The notes under the pieces were generated by a model. It was not told the origin of the DNA, ran no database searches, and saw only the letters and a program-made list of their open reading frames with translations. Both the position numbers and the translations under genes were made by a program. This document shows positions 32,161 through 44,778 of a DNA stretch of 64,000 nt, piece by piece. Origin of the DNA: Lindgomyces ingoldianus (lineage: Eukaryota > Ascomycota > Dothideomycetes > Pleosporales > Lindgomycetaceae); the NCBI RefSeq assembly GCF_010093535.1, contig NW_022985188.1, positions 858,653-922,652 of the forward strand. The letters are read 5' to 3'. Every line of letters begins with the position of its first letter. The stretch's first letter is position 1.

Positions 32161-33371
32161 TTAATGATACCGGCCATATGCAAATCGTTGCCTCACCCAA
32201 GGTTGATGGTAGGACGAGTAGTCTAAAAGTACAACAGTCAGCATCCAAATTACTCCGAAATTACTCCGAAAGTGGATATGACCTCACCTCTCTGCCCAGA
32301 TAACCCCAGCTGTGAAGCAACATTGACATACCCCTCTGCATTCCTCTCTGCACTCTGCAAATCCGCCTCCTTCCCCACAAAACCACCCTCACTCCAAATA
32401 GCTCGACAATACGGGCAAGTCGCTTTACCTTGCTTAGCCCGCGTCCAGTTTTCCATGCAGTCCCTGTGGACGTTGTTGCCGCAGGCCACTTTACAGTAGA
32501 CGATGGCGTCTTTGTCTAGTTCGAATTCTGAGTAGCAGATTGGACAGTCGCCTTCGACTGGTTTGCGGTTACCACCACAGTGGTCGGCTTCGGTGTCCGC
32601 TTTGGGTATGGGTGCGGCATTTGCGAAGATATCTCGGAGTTCGGAGGATGTGAGAGCTAGTTGGAAGCTGATATTTTCGGGGGCTTTGAGGACGCGGAGC
32701 ATGACCTAGGGTAGTCAGTAAGGTTGGTACTTCCGTACGGCGGTGATTCTAGGCAGGGTGTGAAAGTAAATAGATTAGGCGTACGTAAATGATATGCTTG
32801 CACTGGTGGCCCTTGCGCGCGTGTGGACAGTCGCATGTTGGAATGAGTCCAATATGTACCGAATATATATTTCCTGTCGTACCAGCGATCAAGACCTTTT
32901 CTTCGGGCACGTCATCAGTTCCACATCGCTCGCGGTGCTGGATCGTAAGTCGCTGCGTAAGAGCGCGAGCTTTGATTTCTAAGTAGGACTGCGGCGGACG
33001 TGCCCTGTATCTGTTCACACTATGAGCTCTTATTCAAATGGAAATAAGAGGACTTACCGCCTCTGCCTCTTCTCTGTGAATTCGAATTTAAGTTCGCCGT
33101 CAGTAGTAGCTGCCTTTTTTCCTTTTCTCCTTGATGCGTTCTTTGGCAAAGGCTCGCTGTTCGTGTATCGGGTGCTCAAGTCAGGGGTCTCGATGGTCTT
33201 TGGTTTCTTGATTGGAGTTTCTTCACCACAGCAGGATCCCTCACCATCGGATTCATCATAGTTGATATGTTTGCGCTTCCGTCCTGGCATCTTAGTCTGA
33301 TCTTCGGACCTGGGACTTGCTACAGGAATCCCTGCTACCTCTCCCATAGACAAGACCTTAAAAGGGAACAT
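32161..33371 (-). CDS. SWIM zinc finger and RING finger protein (probable E3 ubiquitin ligase)
   Basis: Four exons on the minus strand: 33371-33058, 33010-32785, 32705-32288 and 32222-32161. They give 339 residues, or 312 if translation starts at the ATG at 33290, whose MPGRKRKH start is the more usual one for such proteins. Introns: 33011-33057, 32706-32784 (CTGAC branch) and 32223-32287 (GCTGAC branch); all restore frame. Order: basic disordered N-terminus with KKPK and RRKGKK clusters; SWIM motif CDCPHARKGHQCKH (CxCx(n)CxH); helical linker; RING finger CPICYSEFELDKD...CGNNVHRDC...CPYC; C-terminal DYSSYHQPW tail. Family knowledge: SWIM-RING proteins are nuclear or cytosolic E3 ligases related to ZSWIM2/MEKK1-type proteins. 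No damage seen. Confidence 0.85.
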
Positions 33372-35293
33372 CTTGGGAGCGTGATGAATTGAGAAACTCC
33401 GTTGGACTCAATGAGAGAGGGTGGTTGCAAGGTCTACGTAATGAAGTTGACGGAAGCACCAGGCCTTTATGGATTATTGATGGAGTTGTATCATCTGCTG
33501 ACCGACTGCTAGTGGCTTGGCATGCCGCGTTCACGCTGCGAAATCATGTGACAAAGAATATTGTTTGCAGAGAGATCGGGAATTGAATTGATGGAAAGTG
33601 CTACCATTAAGTGTATGTATAGTACTAGAGGGCCGAAAATGAGGGAGTCGGTGAGAAAATTGCTGGCATGGCATACAAGGTACAGGTTATATGCACAAAG
33701 TCATTCGAGATTGCTATCACATCTGTTGAAGTAGATTCGCAGTCGCACTAATCTCGAGAAACTATGGTATGAAGGCAGGTCGGGTTCCCCAATATTCTAC
33801 TTTCGACAAGGTCTCAGTTGAAGGGACTTACTCAGATTAGCCTTCGCTGCAGAGCACTTGATCGGTCGATGAGAACTCGCAATTTCGATACCAGTAGCGA
33901 AGCCTGGGATAAGCCTTTGCAATATGGCTGGGAATGCTTTCTTAATTCTGCAAGCTTTGACTGTATAGTATAAACCTAAGCCAAAGAGAGTCCGCTTAAA
34001 TTGGTGCCTTACGGACACGACCTTTTGCTCAAAATTTAAGAGCTCGTCCTCATGATCCCCATGCCCTAGGCGTTGGCATAGCCCTAATTAAATGGAGCTA
34101 GCTAAGTGATATTCACGCCCACTCTACAGAGTGACTCTGAAAGACTATTCAGCAGGGGAAATTTATGTGGGTTCGAGGAAGGTTCGTGGCTTAGAAATCA
34201 GATGTGCGGGAATGGCGACGGGAACCTTTATATGAACCTGACGCAAAAGTTGTAAAGCAGGCTACACTGAAATTGAGACGGACGGAAGATATTGATACAT
34301 GAGGAAAGTGCACCTAGGCAGAAACGGGCGACCTTCGAGTGGTGGCTGTTTGCTCTAACTGAGAGGGGAATAGTGTAGTATCCTTGGCGCTGGAGCTTAA
34401 TGCAGCCTTCACAACCTTCCCTTTCATCCTCAACTCTCCCGCGATCCATCACCTTTTTCGTCAAGACCCAGTGGAATGAGAGGCTGGGCACTCACACCAC
34501 TCTAGGGTGGAAAAGCTTTTGTTCGCGACACGAAATGCGCTTCCAAGACTGCAATATTCCCGTCCCATTCATCTTTATCCAACATCGAATCTTATTACTC
34601 TCTAGTGAACGTGTGCCTATCTTTAGGAAGGAGAAAAGCTTAGAAGCTTTGAAACTTTTGAGATAAGCAACTCTGTACGCATGTCGACAATTGAAGACGA
34701 GTATAATAGCTTTCTCAGCCAGATTCCAGCTCTATTACTTTCATACCGAGCTGCCCAGGTCCCTGAAAAAACGGCATGTGGATAGGTGTCTCGCTATGAC
34801 ACGCGAGATTTCATATATAATTGACTACTACGATTAAAGAATTACTTCTCTATACGGAAGCCAAGATGGAGCGCTCCCACTATATTTTCCACATTGATCA
34901 CTCCCCTTTCCATCTTCAAACGAGTGTGGAGTTCATGGCCCTGGAAATTAATTAGTCCAAGGCGGACTTAATAAAGCCGAGCTGCTCATAGGATCTGCAA
35001 TACTACCGGCACTAACGTACCCCGCAGCCACTCCCGGTCAATCCCAGCGCTGTTGCATCACCGCACTGATTATGCTCAGGGGCACGAACGCACGACTTCC
35101 GCGTTTGGATAAATACTGGCCGCGCCGCGATGACTACCGACAGTAGTTACACATTCGATTACTACCTGCCAAGTGCGGTTGGATTAGCTTTCATAAGAAT
35201 GCGGGGCCCCCCGACATGTCCCTGTTGGGCTCGAAGCCTTTCTTTCGCTCAATTTTTCGTTCCTGGGTGACGCTCGCTGAAAAGTGTTTGAAG
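33372..35293. other. intergenic, promoter of the GH92 gene
   Basis: 1.9 kb without a supported gene. Short frames (for example 34400-34666 on + opposite 34491-34228 on -) overlap antisense and have no domain. Confidence 0.5.
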
Positions 35294-38035
35294 ATGTCTG
35301 TTCCGTGGAAGAAAGTTCTGTCGGTCGCCTATTCATCAATTGCGCTTCCAATTGCCTTCGCGCAAAGTAAATCTGGGTTCGACTATGTTGATCCGCTCAT
35401 TGGGACTACCAATGGAGGTAACTACTGTGCGTTTCGAACTGGACCTTTCGAGGGTAACAATTTCTAGGCCATGTTTTCCCGGGCGCAACGTTGCCGTTCG
35501 GTAAAAAAACTCTGAAACCCTTCTAAATTTCATGCGATTGATGCCTCTCATAGGTATGGCAAAGGCCGGTGCAGATGTCAATGGCGAGAATCAAGGTGGG
35601 TTTGCTTCGGATGGGAGCAGTATAATTGGCTTCTCGCATATGCACGACTCCGGGACAGGTGGAGTGAGTCCTTTTATTTAGTCCCGGTCGTATACATGGC
35701 GAGAGAGCTTCGAAGCTGACCATTTCAGTCGCCTTCTTTAGGAAACTTTCCGATCTTTCCTCAAGCCGGCTGTCCGAATGGCGACCTCAACAATTGCAAC
35801 TACACATCTTGGGAACGCCAAACCCCGCGCATCAACGGGACCGTCAAAGCTCACCCAGGGTACTTTGCAATAACCCTAGAATCTCAAATCCAAGCCGAAA
35901 TGACCGTAACGAATCATACTGCGCTCTATAGATTTACATTTCCGGATAAACCAATCACACCAAACACTACGTTAAGCCCTTTAATACTGGTAGAACTTTC
36001 TGATCTGCCACAGTCCAGAACTAATGGAAACATCTCTGCTCACGCATCGGGTCGCATCACAGGCAGCGGTACATTCTCTCCTAGTTTTGGTATTGGAAGC
36101 TACCAGTCCTATTTCTGCCTGGACTTTGACGGCGCAAACCTCAAGGATGCTGGTGTTTTTGCGAACTCACGCGCAGGAAGAGAGAAGTCTCTCAGCGTTC
36201 GAGCAGACGTTGTGGACAATTCTCTCAACCTACGACCCGCTGGTGGCTGGGCCCAGTTCGAAGAACCCAACAACAACGGACAGATTCTTGCACGCGTCGG
36301 TATGAGCTTCATGAACGAAGCTCAGGCGTGCGCAAATGCTGAAAAGGAGATTCCCGATTTCGATTTCGATGGTACGCTCGAAGCCGCCGAGTCCGCATGG
36401 AGGCAGAAGTTAGATGTCATTCAGATCGAAGATGGTGGTGTCAGTCAAGTCCTACTGAAAGCGTTCTGGAGCGGCGTCTATCGCAGTATGATCAGTCCCC
36501 AGGACTATACTGGAGAAAACCCAAAATGGCAGAGCAGCGAGCCATATTACGACTCCTTCTACTGTATTTGGGATTCCTTTAGGAGTATTCATCCGCTTAT
36601 AACACTCTTAGACCCTCACTCTCAGACGCTGATGGTGAGAACACTTTTGGATGTTTACAAGCATGAAGGGAAATTACCAGATTGCCGGATGAGCTTCTGT
36701 AAAGGTATGCTGGTATCCCTGTGAATAGATTTGTTGCAAATTGACGCTATCCCTCTAGGTTTCACTCAGGGTGGCTCAAATGCCGATATCGTCATTGCAG
36801 ATGCATACTTTAAAAATATCACAGCTGGAATCGACTGGAAGCTAGCGTATGAAGCTTTGATATCAGACGCCGAGCTGGAGCCGCTGAATTGGGATGTTGA
36901 AGGTACCACTGACAAAAGATCCATTTCCCGCTAAATTTTTGCTAATTGTCTACATCTAGGACGCGGAGGCCTAGAGTCTTGGAAAAATCTTGGCTACATC
37001 CCCACTGAAGACTATGACGTTCTCGGCTTCGGTACTCAAACCCGCTCCATCTCCCGCACAGTCGAATATGCGTACAACGACTTCGTCATCGCCCTTCTCG
37101 CCAAAGAATTCGGCCACATAAGTGACTACCATAAGTATCTTGGCCGCTCCGGATACTGGAAGAACATGTACAAGGCCGATCAAACAAGTGCCATCAACGG
37201 CACAGACACTGGCTTCGTTGGATTTCTACAGCCTAAATACTCGAACGGGACATGGGGATACCAAGATCCGATCTTCTGCTCTCCTTTACTAGAGTTCACG
37301 AGCTGTTATCTCAATCCTGACGGACATGAGACTTATGAAGGGAGCAGCTGGTTATACACATTCTTCGTTCCCGGCGATATGACCACCCTGATCAAAACAC
37401 TCGGCGGCCCAGATCAATTCGTCAAACGGTTGAATTACTTCCATGAATCAGGTCTTCTGTACATTGGTGACGAACAAGGTTTCCTAAAAGTCTTCTTATA
37501 CCATTATGCGGGACGTCCAGCGCTCTCAGCTACCCGATCGCATTTTTATATCCCTTCACAGTTCAACGACACCATCAATGGGATTCCTGGGAATGATGAT
37601 AGCGGTGCTATGGGTTCTTTTGAAGCCTTAACTATGATGGGTATCTTCCCAAACGCGGGCCAAGATGTGTATTTCATAACACCTCCGTTCTTCGCATCAG
37701 TATCTATCCGCAATGGACAAACGGGCAAAACTGCGACGATTCGCAACAAAAACTTTGACCCTAGTGGAAAGAACGTGTTCATCCAGTCAGCAACATTGAA
37801 TGGAAAGCCATATACGAGAAACTGGTTACAGCATAGTTTTTTCTTGGAAGGTGGCACTCTGGAACTCACACTTGGTACGACGGAGAGCGCGTGGGGAACC
37901 AGACCACAGGATTTACCACCTAGTCTTGGACCATTTGGGAATGGGACGATGAATGGGACAGTAGGGATCAATGGGACGATGCATAGAAGATGGGAGATGC
38001 CGAAGTTGGATATGCACGTGAGCTGGGTAGGCTAA
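35294..38035 (+). CDS. secreted GH92 alpha-mannosidase
   Basis: Six exons (35294-35417, 35468-35500, 35554-35663, 35729-36704, 36759-36902, 36960-38035) encode 820 residues. The ATG at 35294 is preferred because it directly precedes a signal peptide (KKVLSVAYSSIALPIAFAQ). The N-terminal domain opens with the family's FDYVDPLIGTTNGG...HVFPGATLPFGMAK and GFSHMHDSGTGG. The (alpha/alpha)6 part shows KAFWSGVYRSMISPQDY, YYDSFYCIWDSFRSIHPL, and IPGNDDSGAMGSFEALTMMG, the conserved Asp-containing GH92 motif. There are several N-glycosylation sites (NGT, NNT). Family knowledge: GH92 enzymes are calcium-dependent exo-alpha-mannosidases that trim mannans and N-glycans outside the cell. Exon 2 is a 33-bp micro-exon. 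Tail-to-tail with the GMC gene, 138 bp between stops. Confidence 0.92.
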
Positions 38036-38173
38036 GGGGTGCAATGTGCCCGCCGGTTTTTGATTGGCCATGTAACCGTACTTCTCTATAGCGATTAAGA
38101 ACAATTTAGTTCATAATGTTGCATTTTCGAGTTGAATTGGATGTATCTAACCGAGGTAGGTGCAAAATTCAAA

Positions 38174-40150
38174 TTACAGCGCCATCTTAATGATATCTGC
38201 AGCCTACATTCCAGTCAGCTAGCTTACACCTTAGTTAATCAACATAAAATCAAACAAGCAACATACCTTCTCCGCGACCGCATACACAGTAGCAGTCAGG
38301 TGTGTGGCCGGAATCAATGGAAAAAGACTCGTATCTACAACCCTCAGTCCCTTGACTCCATAGACTTTCAGATCGCTTCCGACAACCCCTCCCAACTCTT
38401 TCGGCACCATCGACGCAGTGCCAGAAATATGAAACGAGATAGGATACGTAACATTCCAGATATACTTCTCAATGCCCGCGTCACTAGTTACATTCTCACC
38501 AGGGCCGGATTCACGAGGCCTCAAATCCGCGAGCCCGGGTCCGTTGGTGTACTTTCGTGTATACCTGATGAAGGATATGGCTTGCTGCATATCTAAAGGG
38601 TTCGAGAACGTGCGAAATTCGACGACGGGATCGCTGGTGGGCTTGGAGATGAAGTCGCGGTACCCTGGATTCACGGTTCGGAGAGGGAGGAAGGCGCCTT
38701 GGTTTGTGAGCGCCAATGTAAGAGGCCCTGAATTGATATGGTCAGTACCCGGTCCCAGAAGTGCGACCCTTGCAGCAGAATGGTGGGTACTACCTGTCTT
38801 GTTCGTAGTGTACTCAGCTATAGCTTCAGCTTGGAATGTCTCATTAGTCGCTAGGGTCATGGCATTTGGTAGAATGTCATTTTCGACTGGCCTAAATCAA
38901 CCTCTGGTCTGAACGAGAACTAAAGTGTGGGTAATCTTACAGACGCACGAGTATCCCATTTGAGGATGATCCTGCATGTTCTGGCCAACACCCGGAAGAT
39001 CCACTCTTACACGAATTCCAGCTTGATCTAGAATCTCCCTCGGACCAATGCCGCTCAAATGCAGCAGCTGTAGCGTGTGGGTTGCCCCAGCTGCAAGAAT
39101 TATCTCCAATTTTGCATTGATTGTCAGGTTGGTTGAACTCTCGCGATCGAAAATGGAAACCCCTTCAGCGTTTAGATCCTCTGAAAGCTGTAGCATCTTG
39201 GCCTTGTGTCCAATCAAGATATGATAATTGGATCTTGATTTGGCGCGTTCATAGTGGCCCCATCTTGCGTACGATCGTGTTTGATTAACTGGAAATTGAG
39301 AAGCAGGTACCCAGAAGACACCAACGGCATTTCCGGCGGCTTGCTCCTTTGGTCATGTGACATTCACATCTACCCATGCGTCCCATAATCTGGCTGTATC
39401 ATGTGTTAGGGCTAAGATCATGACATCGAATCAAGCTCAGCCTTTGAACTTACCGGAAACTGGCCATTGGAAGGGTGGGAAGCTCGCTTGAATAGGTCCA
39501 TCTCCATAGGCACTTTCATCCCAAGTATACCCATATCTTGCCGCTAGCTCTGACGAGGGTGCGACCAGTTCCATGCTTTTCTTGAAATAGGGATAGATTC
39601 CATTCCATCCCTAACTAGGGTTTCCAAGCTCTTCCCAGGCATCGTAGTCTGCTTTGCTAGCCCTAGGGATGTACATGCCATTAATTGCTGTCCCACCTCC
39701 GACGACTGCACCGACTGCAAAGCTAGGGATCACAAAGTTGTTCAATCCTGGGATAGGTGCTGTGGTAATATTGAACGCGAATTGGATACATGGTCCATAC
39801 CCGTTGAAAACATTTCTTGGCCAGTCAACACATCGGTTATTTTCTGCTAAGTAGCCGAATTCGACAACAAGTACAGTCTCTAAGACATTTCAGACTTAGG
39901 CGTGGTTGAAACCCTCCTTTTTCATTTCGGAGAGGAGGATCTTACTGGAAGGATCTTCACTCAGCCGGTCGGCCACTGTGAGACCGCTCGCTCCACCTCC
40001 GATAATGACATAGTCGTATGAGTTTTGGACTTCACTCAAGCTGCGTTTTATTTGCGCATTCCTCGTAAATACAGCATGGGCACAGCTCCGTGTTGTCAGG
40101 AGAGCATGCTGAGCTAACCCATACATGATGAGTGATGTGAGGAGACGCAT
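38174..40150 (-). pseudogene. secreted GMC oxidoreductase with two nonsense codons
   Basis: Read from ATG 40150. Signal-like N-terminus, then the FAD-binding motif YVIIGGGASGLTVADRL. Removing a 66-bp intron (39880-39945) gives KTVLVVEFGYL, followed by VVGGGTAINGMYIPRA, the GMC signature. In-frame stops interrupt GNPS-stop-GWNGIYPYFKK (about 39612, Trp TGG to TAG) and DVNVT-stop-PKEQAAG (about 39355, CGA to TGA). Downstream come LAAGATHTLQLLHLSGIG (GMC signature 2), LPGVGQNMQDHP, and the C-terminal FHISGTASMVPKELGG and LRVVDTSLFPLIPATH with the catalytic His. The last intron (38204-38266) leads to AADIIKMAL and TAA at 38174. The splice near 38900-38940 does not close in frame by eye. Domain order is complete, so inactivation is recent. 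Relatives include glucose- and aryl-alcohol-oxidase-type enzymes. Confidence 0.8.
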
Positions 40151-40533
40151 TTCTTCGACGATAAGGAAAGGACAGGAAAAGGATTATGAGAAAGAACAGA
40201 GGTTGTTTAACAGTCTTTTGTTACGTTTCGATTTCGGGATTCTACAACCTAGATCTTGAGTTCCACACCTCGGTCGTCATTCTCGCTTGCTGAGCTTCCT
40301 CTTAAGTTAGAGAGAGAGTCAGGCCTCCAGTTAATGGGTAAGCGGCAACGGAGTGGGGTACATTTGTACATGCGAGATCTGGAGTCTCACGCAAGACAAT
40401 ATTGAAGGTTCAATTCCCGGCAAAGATGAAGCAGCTTGCTAGCTAACGGATGTACGCAATTCAGTGTGTTGTGAAAGGATTGGGCACGAATTGACGAGAT
40501 CTGGAGTTTCCCTAACTTACGCTATGCCTAATC
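40151..40533. other. upstream flank of the GMC pseudogene
   Basis: About 380 bp of former promoter up to the transposon. No gene. Confidence 0.5.
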
Positions 40534-40535
40534 TA

Positions 40536-40645
40536 TTGTGTGCAAAAATCGGGAAATTTCTTGGCGTTCCTCGGATCTTTTTTTCCCCCACTAAAATTGT
40601 ATGGGAGATCAGAATCTTGATAGAATTCCTGATATATCAACAAAT
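40536..40645 (+). repeat. left terminal inverted repeat of the Tc1/mariner element
   Basis: About 110 bp, ending in GATATATCAACAAAT; pairs with 41786-41895. Most differences are C/T or G/A, as RIP would leave. Confidence 0.9.
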
Positions 40646-40879
40646 AACGATTGGATTGGCCCTGGGTAGGTTGAAGCCTTTAGTTTGTATAGAGAAGCGC
40701 CTATACTAACTTTTTTAGGAGTAACAACGCGTTTGTTTGCGATGTATCGCGCTTATGGCGTCTCTATCCTTCCTGGCCGGCCCTGATTACCCTAATATCT
40801 TAAACTAAGCACCTAAGGGCTTGATGATTGCGTTTGTATAAACATCTGTTAGTTTCTCCTGCTTGGATGGCCTAGAACT

Positions 40880-41640
40880 GCAATTGCTGATTGTGAGGGT
40901 TGTTCTCTCTATGCAGTTTACAATGTAGAGAACAATCTTAAGGCTTATAGCAGCGTCTGTAAGCCACCTACTATGAAGCTTGGGAGACCTTCTAAAATTA
41001 GCGATGAAGATGGCGAAGCTCTGTTTGAGGAGTTGATCTGCAGCGGATGGAGATACTAGGACGAACAAGCCTATTAGCTATGGATGGAAAGAGGCGTGAA
41101 GGTTAATAGATCTATAATCTCCTGTTACCTCGCCTAGCATGGATGGAGCAGGCGTACCTTACGGCCTTTCTTGCAGGCTTGTAATGAGGAGCTTTAAGAG
41201 CTCTACTGTTGCTCTCTCTGTTAGTTTACGCAGGACAATTTAGTGTTTCTTAACAAGTCTATCTTTAACAAGAAAACTAGCTGGCGGCATAAGGCTTATG
41301 GGCCTGTGGGCTATGAAAGTTGATATACTTAGGATATAAGGCGCAGGAAGACGTGGGCCATCCTCCTAGCCTATATAGTAAACGGATACCTGCCTTGTAT
41401 AGGGATAAAGGAAGGATATTTTAATTATAAAGAGTTTGTTAATTAGATTAAGCAGCGCCTCCTCCCTTTGCTTTAAGCAACCTACAGGACCCGGCCTATA
41501 GTTATAGTCCTTGATAACGTCTTAATCTATTAGAATAAAGCTGTTATAACTATTCTTAAGGCTACTAGCAGTCTCCTTGCGCTTGCTTAACAGGCCCTGT
41601 GCCCTCACACGCGTAGAATAGGCTGGTGGGTCGCCACTAA
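40880..41640 (+). pseudogene. Tc1/mariner (DDE) transposase relic
   Basis: One frame reads KLGRPSKISDEDGEALFEEL (N-terminal helix-turn-helix), MERGVKVNRSIISCYLA, HGWSRRTLRPFLQACNEEL, FTQDNLVFLNKSIFNKKTSW, RHKAYGPVGYES, KTWAILLAYIVNGYLPC and PIVIVLDNVLIY, interrupted by about ten TAG/TAA/TGA codons. Family knowledge: the first catalytic Asp sits in VFLDES; here it is VFLNKS, i.e. GAC to AAC and GAG to AAG, both G to A changes. The second Asp (VLDN) is kept; the region for the third acidic residue is missing. The element cannot move on its own. Confidence 0.88.
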
Positions 41641-41785
41641 GGTCAATTTGACGCGTCTGGGTAGCTGGGGCTGCTCTGGCCTTCTGTTTTAGGCCCATCG
41701 TTGTCCTGTTACTCCAAAAATTGAGCTAAGAGCAGTATCTCTATATAAACTTAAGGCTTTAACTTACTAACGATATTTAAGAAGG

Positions 41786-41895
41786 ATTTGTTGATATATT
41801 AGGAATTCTATTAAGATTGTGATCTCCTATGCAATTTTGGTGAGGAAAAAAAAGATCCGAGGAACGCCAAGAAATTTCCCGATTTTTGCACATAA
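41786..41895 (-). repeat. right terminal inverted repeat of the Tc1/mariner element
   Basis: Inverse partner of 40536-40645, starting ATTTGTTGATATATTAGGAA and ending GCACATAA before TA. Confidence 0.9.
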
Positions 41896-41897
41896 TA

Positions 41898-44778
41898 GAT
41901 CAAAGCCTAGGGCATCCTGTCTAGAACTTCCCTGCTATTCGTCCTACACTCATCATACTTGATTCATCATGCCACTAGCGTCATTCTAAAAATGATGCAC
42001 GGGAGCACGGGATTCTCGGATTATATTTAAGCACATTCAACATAGAATTCTCGCGTATGGTGGCGCCACTTCTCGCAGCCCAACTCACTGTACACTGGAT
42101 TGCACCTACTTGGGGCCAGTGCTAATAGCGCATTCGATTGAATAAGAAAAACACGTAGGAGTAGTATATAAGGCAACCCACTGTTCAGTAGATCTATGAT
42201 ACCCTGTGCAAGAATCTAGGAAGTCCTGGAAGATGTTATAAATGCGAAGAACGTAACAAAGTGGCTTTCAGAAATAAGATATTTCTCATAGGAACTCCGT
42301 TTAGAGAACGCATTTACTTTTTTCAAATTGCGTTCGGCTGCTGCGTTTGTGTGGTAAGCCACTCGATAGATTTTCGTTTCTATGAATATTGTCAAGGCGT
42401 CGGCTTTCATCCTCGTTCTATTTACCAACCCTTGTGGTTCGCACTGTTCTTGTTTATATGGAATATTCATAAAGTCGTTTCACCAGCACAAGGAGCCTCA
42501 CTGCCTAATACAAGCCATAAGCGGGGCTAATTTTTCGGGATGGGGCAAATCCGGCGTCATTCCATTCGATTTAATATCGACTTTGATCGTCGCACACCTC
42601 GCTTTTCTAATGCAATCCTTACGTAGAGAGCTATTTCTTACAGGATGCACAACTCTATACTCCGGAAAATAAAATGCTTTTGACGGCTTAGCACTTTCCT
42701 ACATTTAATCACCAATCCTGCGTCACCTGGAACCCTGGCATGGCTGAATACTCCATGCATATTCACCGAGCTCACCCTGCTTGATTTCCGGTGGTAGGAA
42801 GTGTGACTATGCTTTCTATGGCCAGGTTGTAGAGCACGCGTTAGTAGTAGAGCTCTACGATTCTGGAATAGAGGGGTTTCTTCCTGTCTCCTAATATTAG
42901 GAAATTCAGGTAGGCGGCAAGTAGAAGTCTACGGGTTGAGTGATTACCTTTTTCCTCCCCGACCCACTTACTCCGCCCTTCCCCTTTGTAGTGGTATCTC
43001 GCCGGGAGGTTAACAGAGGGGATATCTCACTTACGGAAGATCGTATAGTGTACTTTGGTATGCTGTGCGTAAAGCCGTTAATAACAAAATTGGTTCAGTC
43101 CAATTAATTTTCGACTTCGATATGTACACAGTAGCACATTAGTGGTGGTATTTTCAGTCTTAGCTAGAGCAAGAAGTGGGCATGCATGGTAGGAAATCTT
43201 TCTAGTATGCATTGCAATTGAACCAGCCACAATCTTTTCAGAAACGGAAGTTCTATCTCAAGTGAATGCATCCCCGTGTGGTTTGCACCATAGTACAAGC
43301 AGTCGGTCATAGCGAGACCGGAGTAGCATAACATGGTCCCTCTTTGTGTTGGCGAAGGTGAGGGAGAACTTTGGGCGGGCCGGTGGCTAGCGGAGAAGGA
43401 GATAAAAGAATGAGTCAATGACAAGAGTGCGACATGAACGTAAACCGTGCAGGTGAAGAAGATGGTAGAATTGCTTGACATGTGACATTGATCCAAAGGC
43501 TAAGACGAATATGAGCTTTTAGCTGAGGCCCTCCTTTAACAGCATGATTGCTTTCTCTCTTGTGATCGTGAATCTGATTAAAATGAATCAAACGGCCTAA
43601 AACCGAGGGGTATTCTCGACCAACGGCGTCGTTGCCCAGAATAAGAATGAGAGGGGGTAGTGGGAGTACATTACAATGCAACTAGAGTAATAAGCAGCTC
43701 ACCAGTAGTCAAATGAAAGGATAGCTAAGAGAGGGTACCCTTTTCCTTGAGTGTTTCATGGTAGACGGAGTCTTGAAGCTTTCCCTGCGGCATAGAAACG
43801 GGAAAGTGAATGGCGCTTTCATTCTGCCCCTCTCTGACGATGCGGTTGATATTAGAAGAGGGAAGATTGAGGTCCGAGAAACGAGTCGTCAGCCCCGTCA
43901 TTTCTCAAAGTAGGTAAGCGTGATTTTATGGTGCCTCAAGGCCATTCCTTCTCCTCTAACATCTCTTCAGGCATCCACAAAACATGAGCACAGGTGTTAG
44001 TTACCCGCCAATAAAATTAGAAGTCAGATATTTAGGGTCCGGTCCGCTCTTGCCCGAACCACGCAGATGTCCTTATTGAAGGCTTATGCTCACGAACTGG
44101 CAAAGGCCCCCTTTATCCACCTCCAGCTTAACAATACTCCTCGACCATGCTCAACACGGGTCGTCCACCATCTCGAATTTCGGTATCGAGAGCATCTCGC
44201 TTTCGTATTCCTAGTTAGGCTCAAGCCCAAAACTTGAGAACACGCCGCTCTTTCCCAGGCATTCCCGGCAGAAATGCGAAGACCGGAACCCAACCTGGCG
44301 GCGATCCTCCTCAAATGCATCGTGAAACACGTTTCCACGAATCCGTTTCTGCCCACCCGTTTGCTCCGAAATATTTTTCCGATGGCATAAACACCCGCAT
44401 ATCCACCTCATATAAATGAGTATGTGGCTTCGGATGGAGCTCCACCGGGAAGGCTAAGTCTGGCTACCTCCACGCCTCTGCTGATTCGACGCCGTCTGCA
44501 TGAAACATCTGATTGTTTCTGTATAACGGCAGCGCGCTAAACTCTGTCCCGGGCGAGATGAACAGGACATGTTTCAACGTCGTGCAACCCATAATGTGGG
44601 TTGATTGCATCTATATGAAGTACTAGGTGTAGATCCCTACCTTTCATATAATCTATCGCGAGACCTCCATTTTCGAAAATCCACCACTGTCACTTCTGAA
44701 GCCAGTTTTCTTTCTTTAAAATACCACTGTGTCTTCCTCCTTTCTTTTCTCTGCTGTGCAGCTTTAAACCTTGAAGAA
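41898..44778. other. gene-poor region
   Basis: About 2.9 kb without a supported gene. Frames at 42216-42672 and 43164-43681 overlap antisense and lack domains. The last 400 bp form the promoter and 5' UTR of the GH28 gene. Confidence 0.5.

Larger units (their letters stand above)
40534..41897 (+). mobile_element. Tc1/mariner transposon, RIP-mutated, with long TIRs and TA duplication
   Basis: A ~110-bp inverted repeat bounds 1,360 bp (40536-41895), flanked on both sides by TA, the target duplication of Tc1/mariner elements. TIR ends read TTGTGTGCAAAAATCGGG on the left and the inverse of TTATGTGCAAAAATCGGG on the right, with a few transitions between them. The interior encodes a broken mariner-type transposase on the + strand. 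Part of the 3' third (about 41600-41730) looks replaced by unrelated, more GC-rich sequence. Confidence 0.9.

Noticed and set aside
40408..40418. GGTTCAATTCC resembles a tRNA B-box
   Set aside because: The flanking bases do not pair into a T-stem, and no acceptor stem or A-box lies at the right distance.
44605..44778. Upstream extension of the GH28 frame
   Set aside because: It would bury the signal peptide; the ATG at 44779 directly precedes it.
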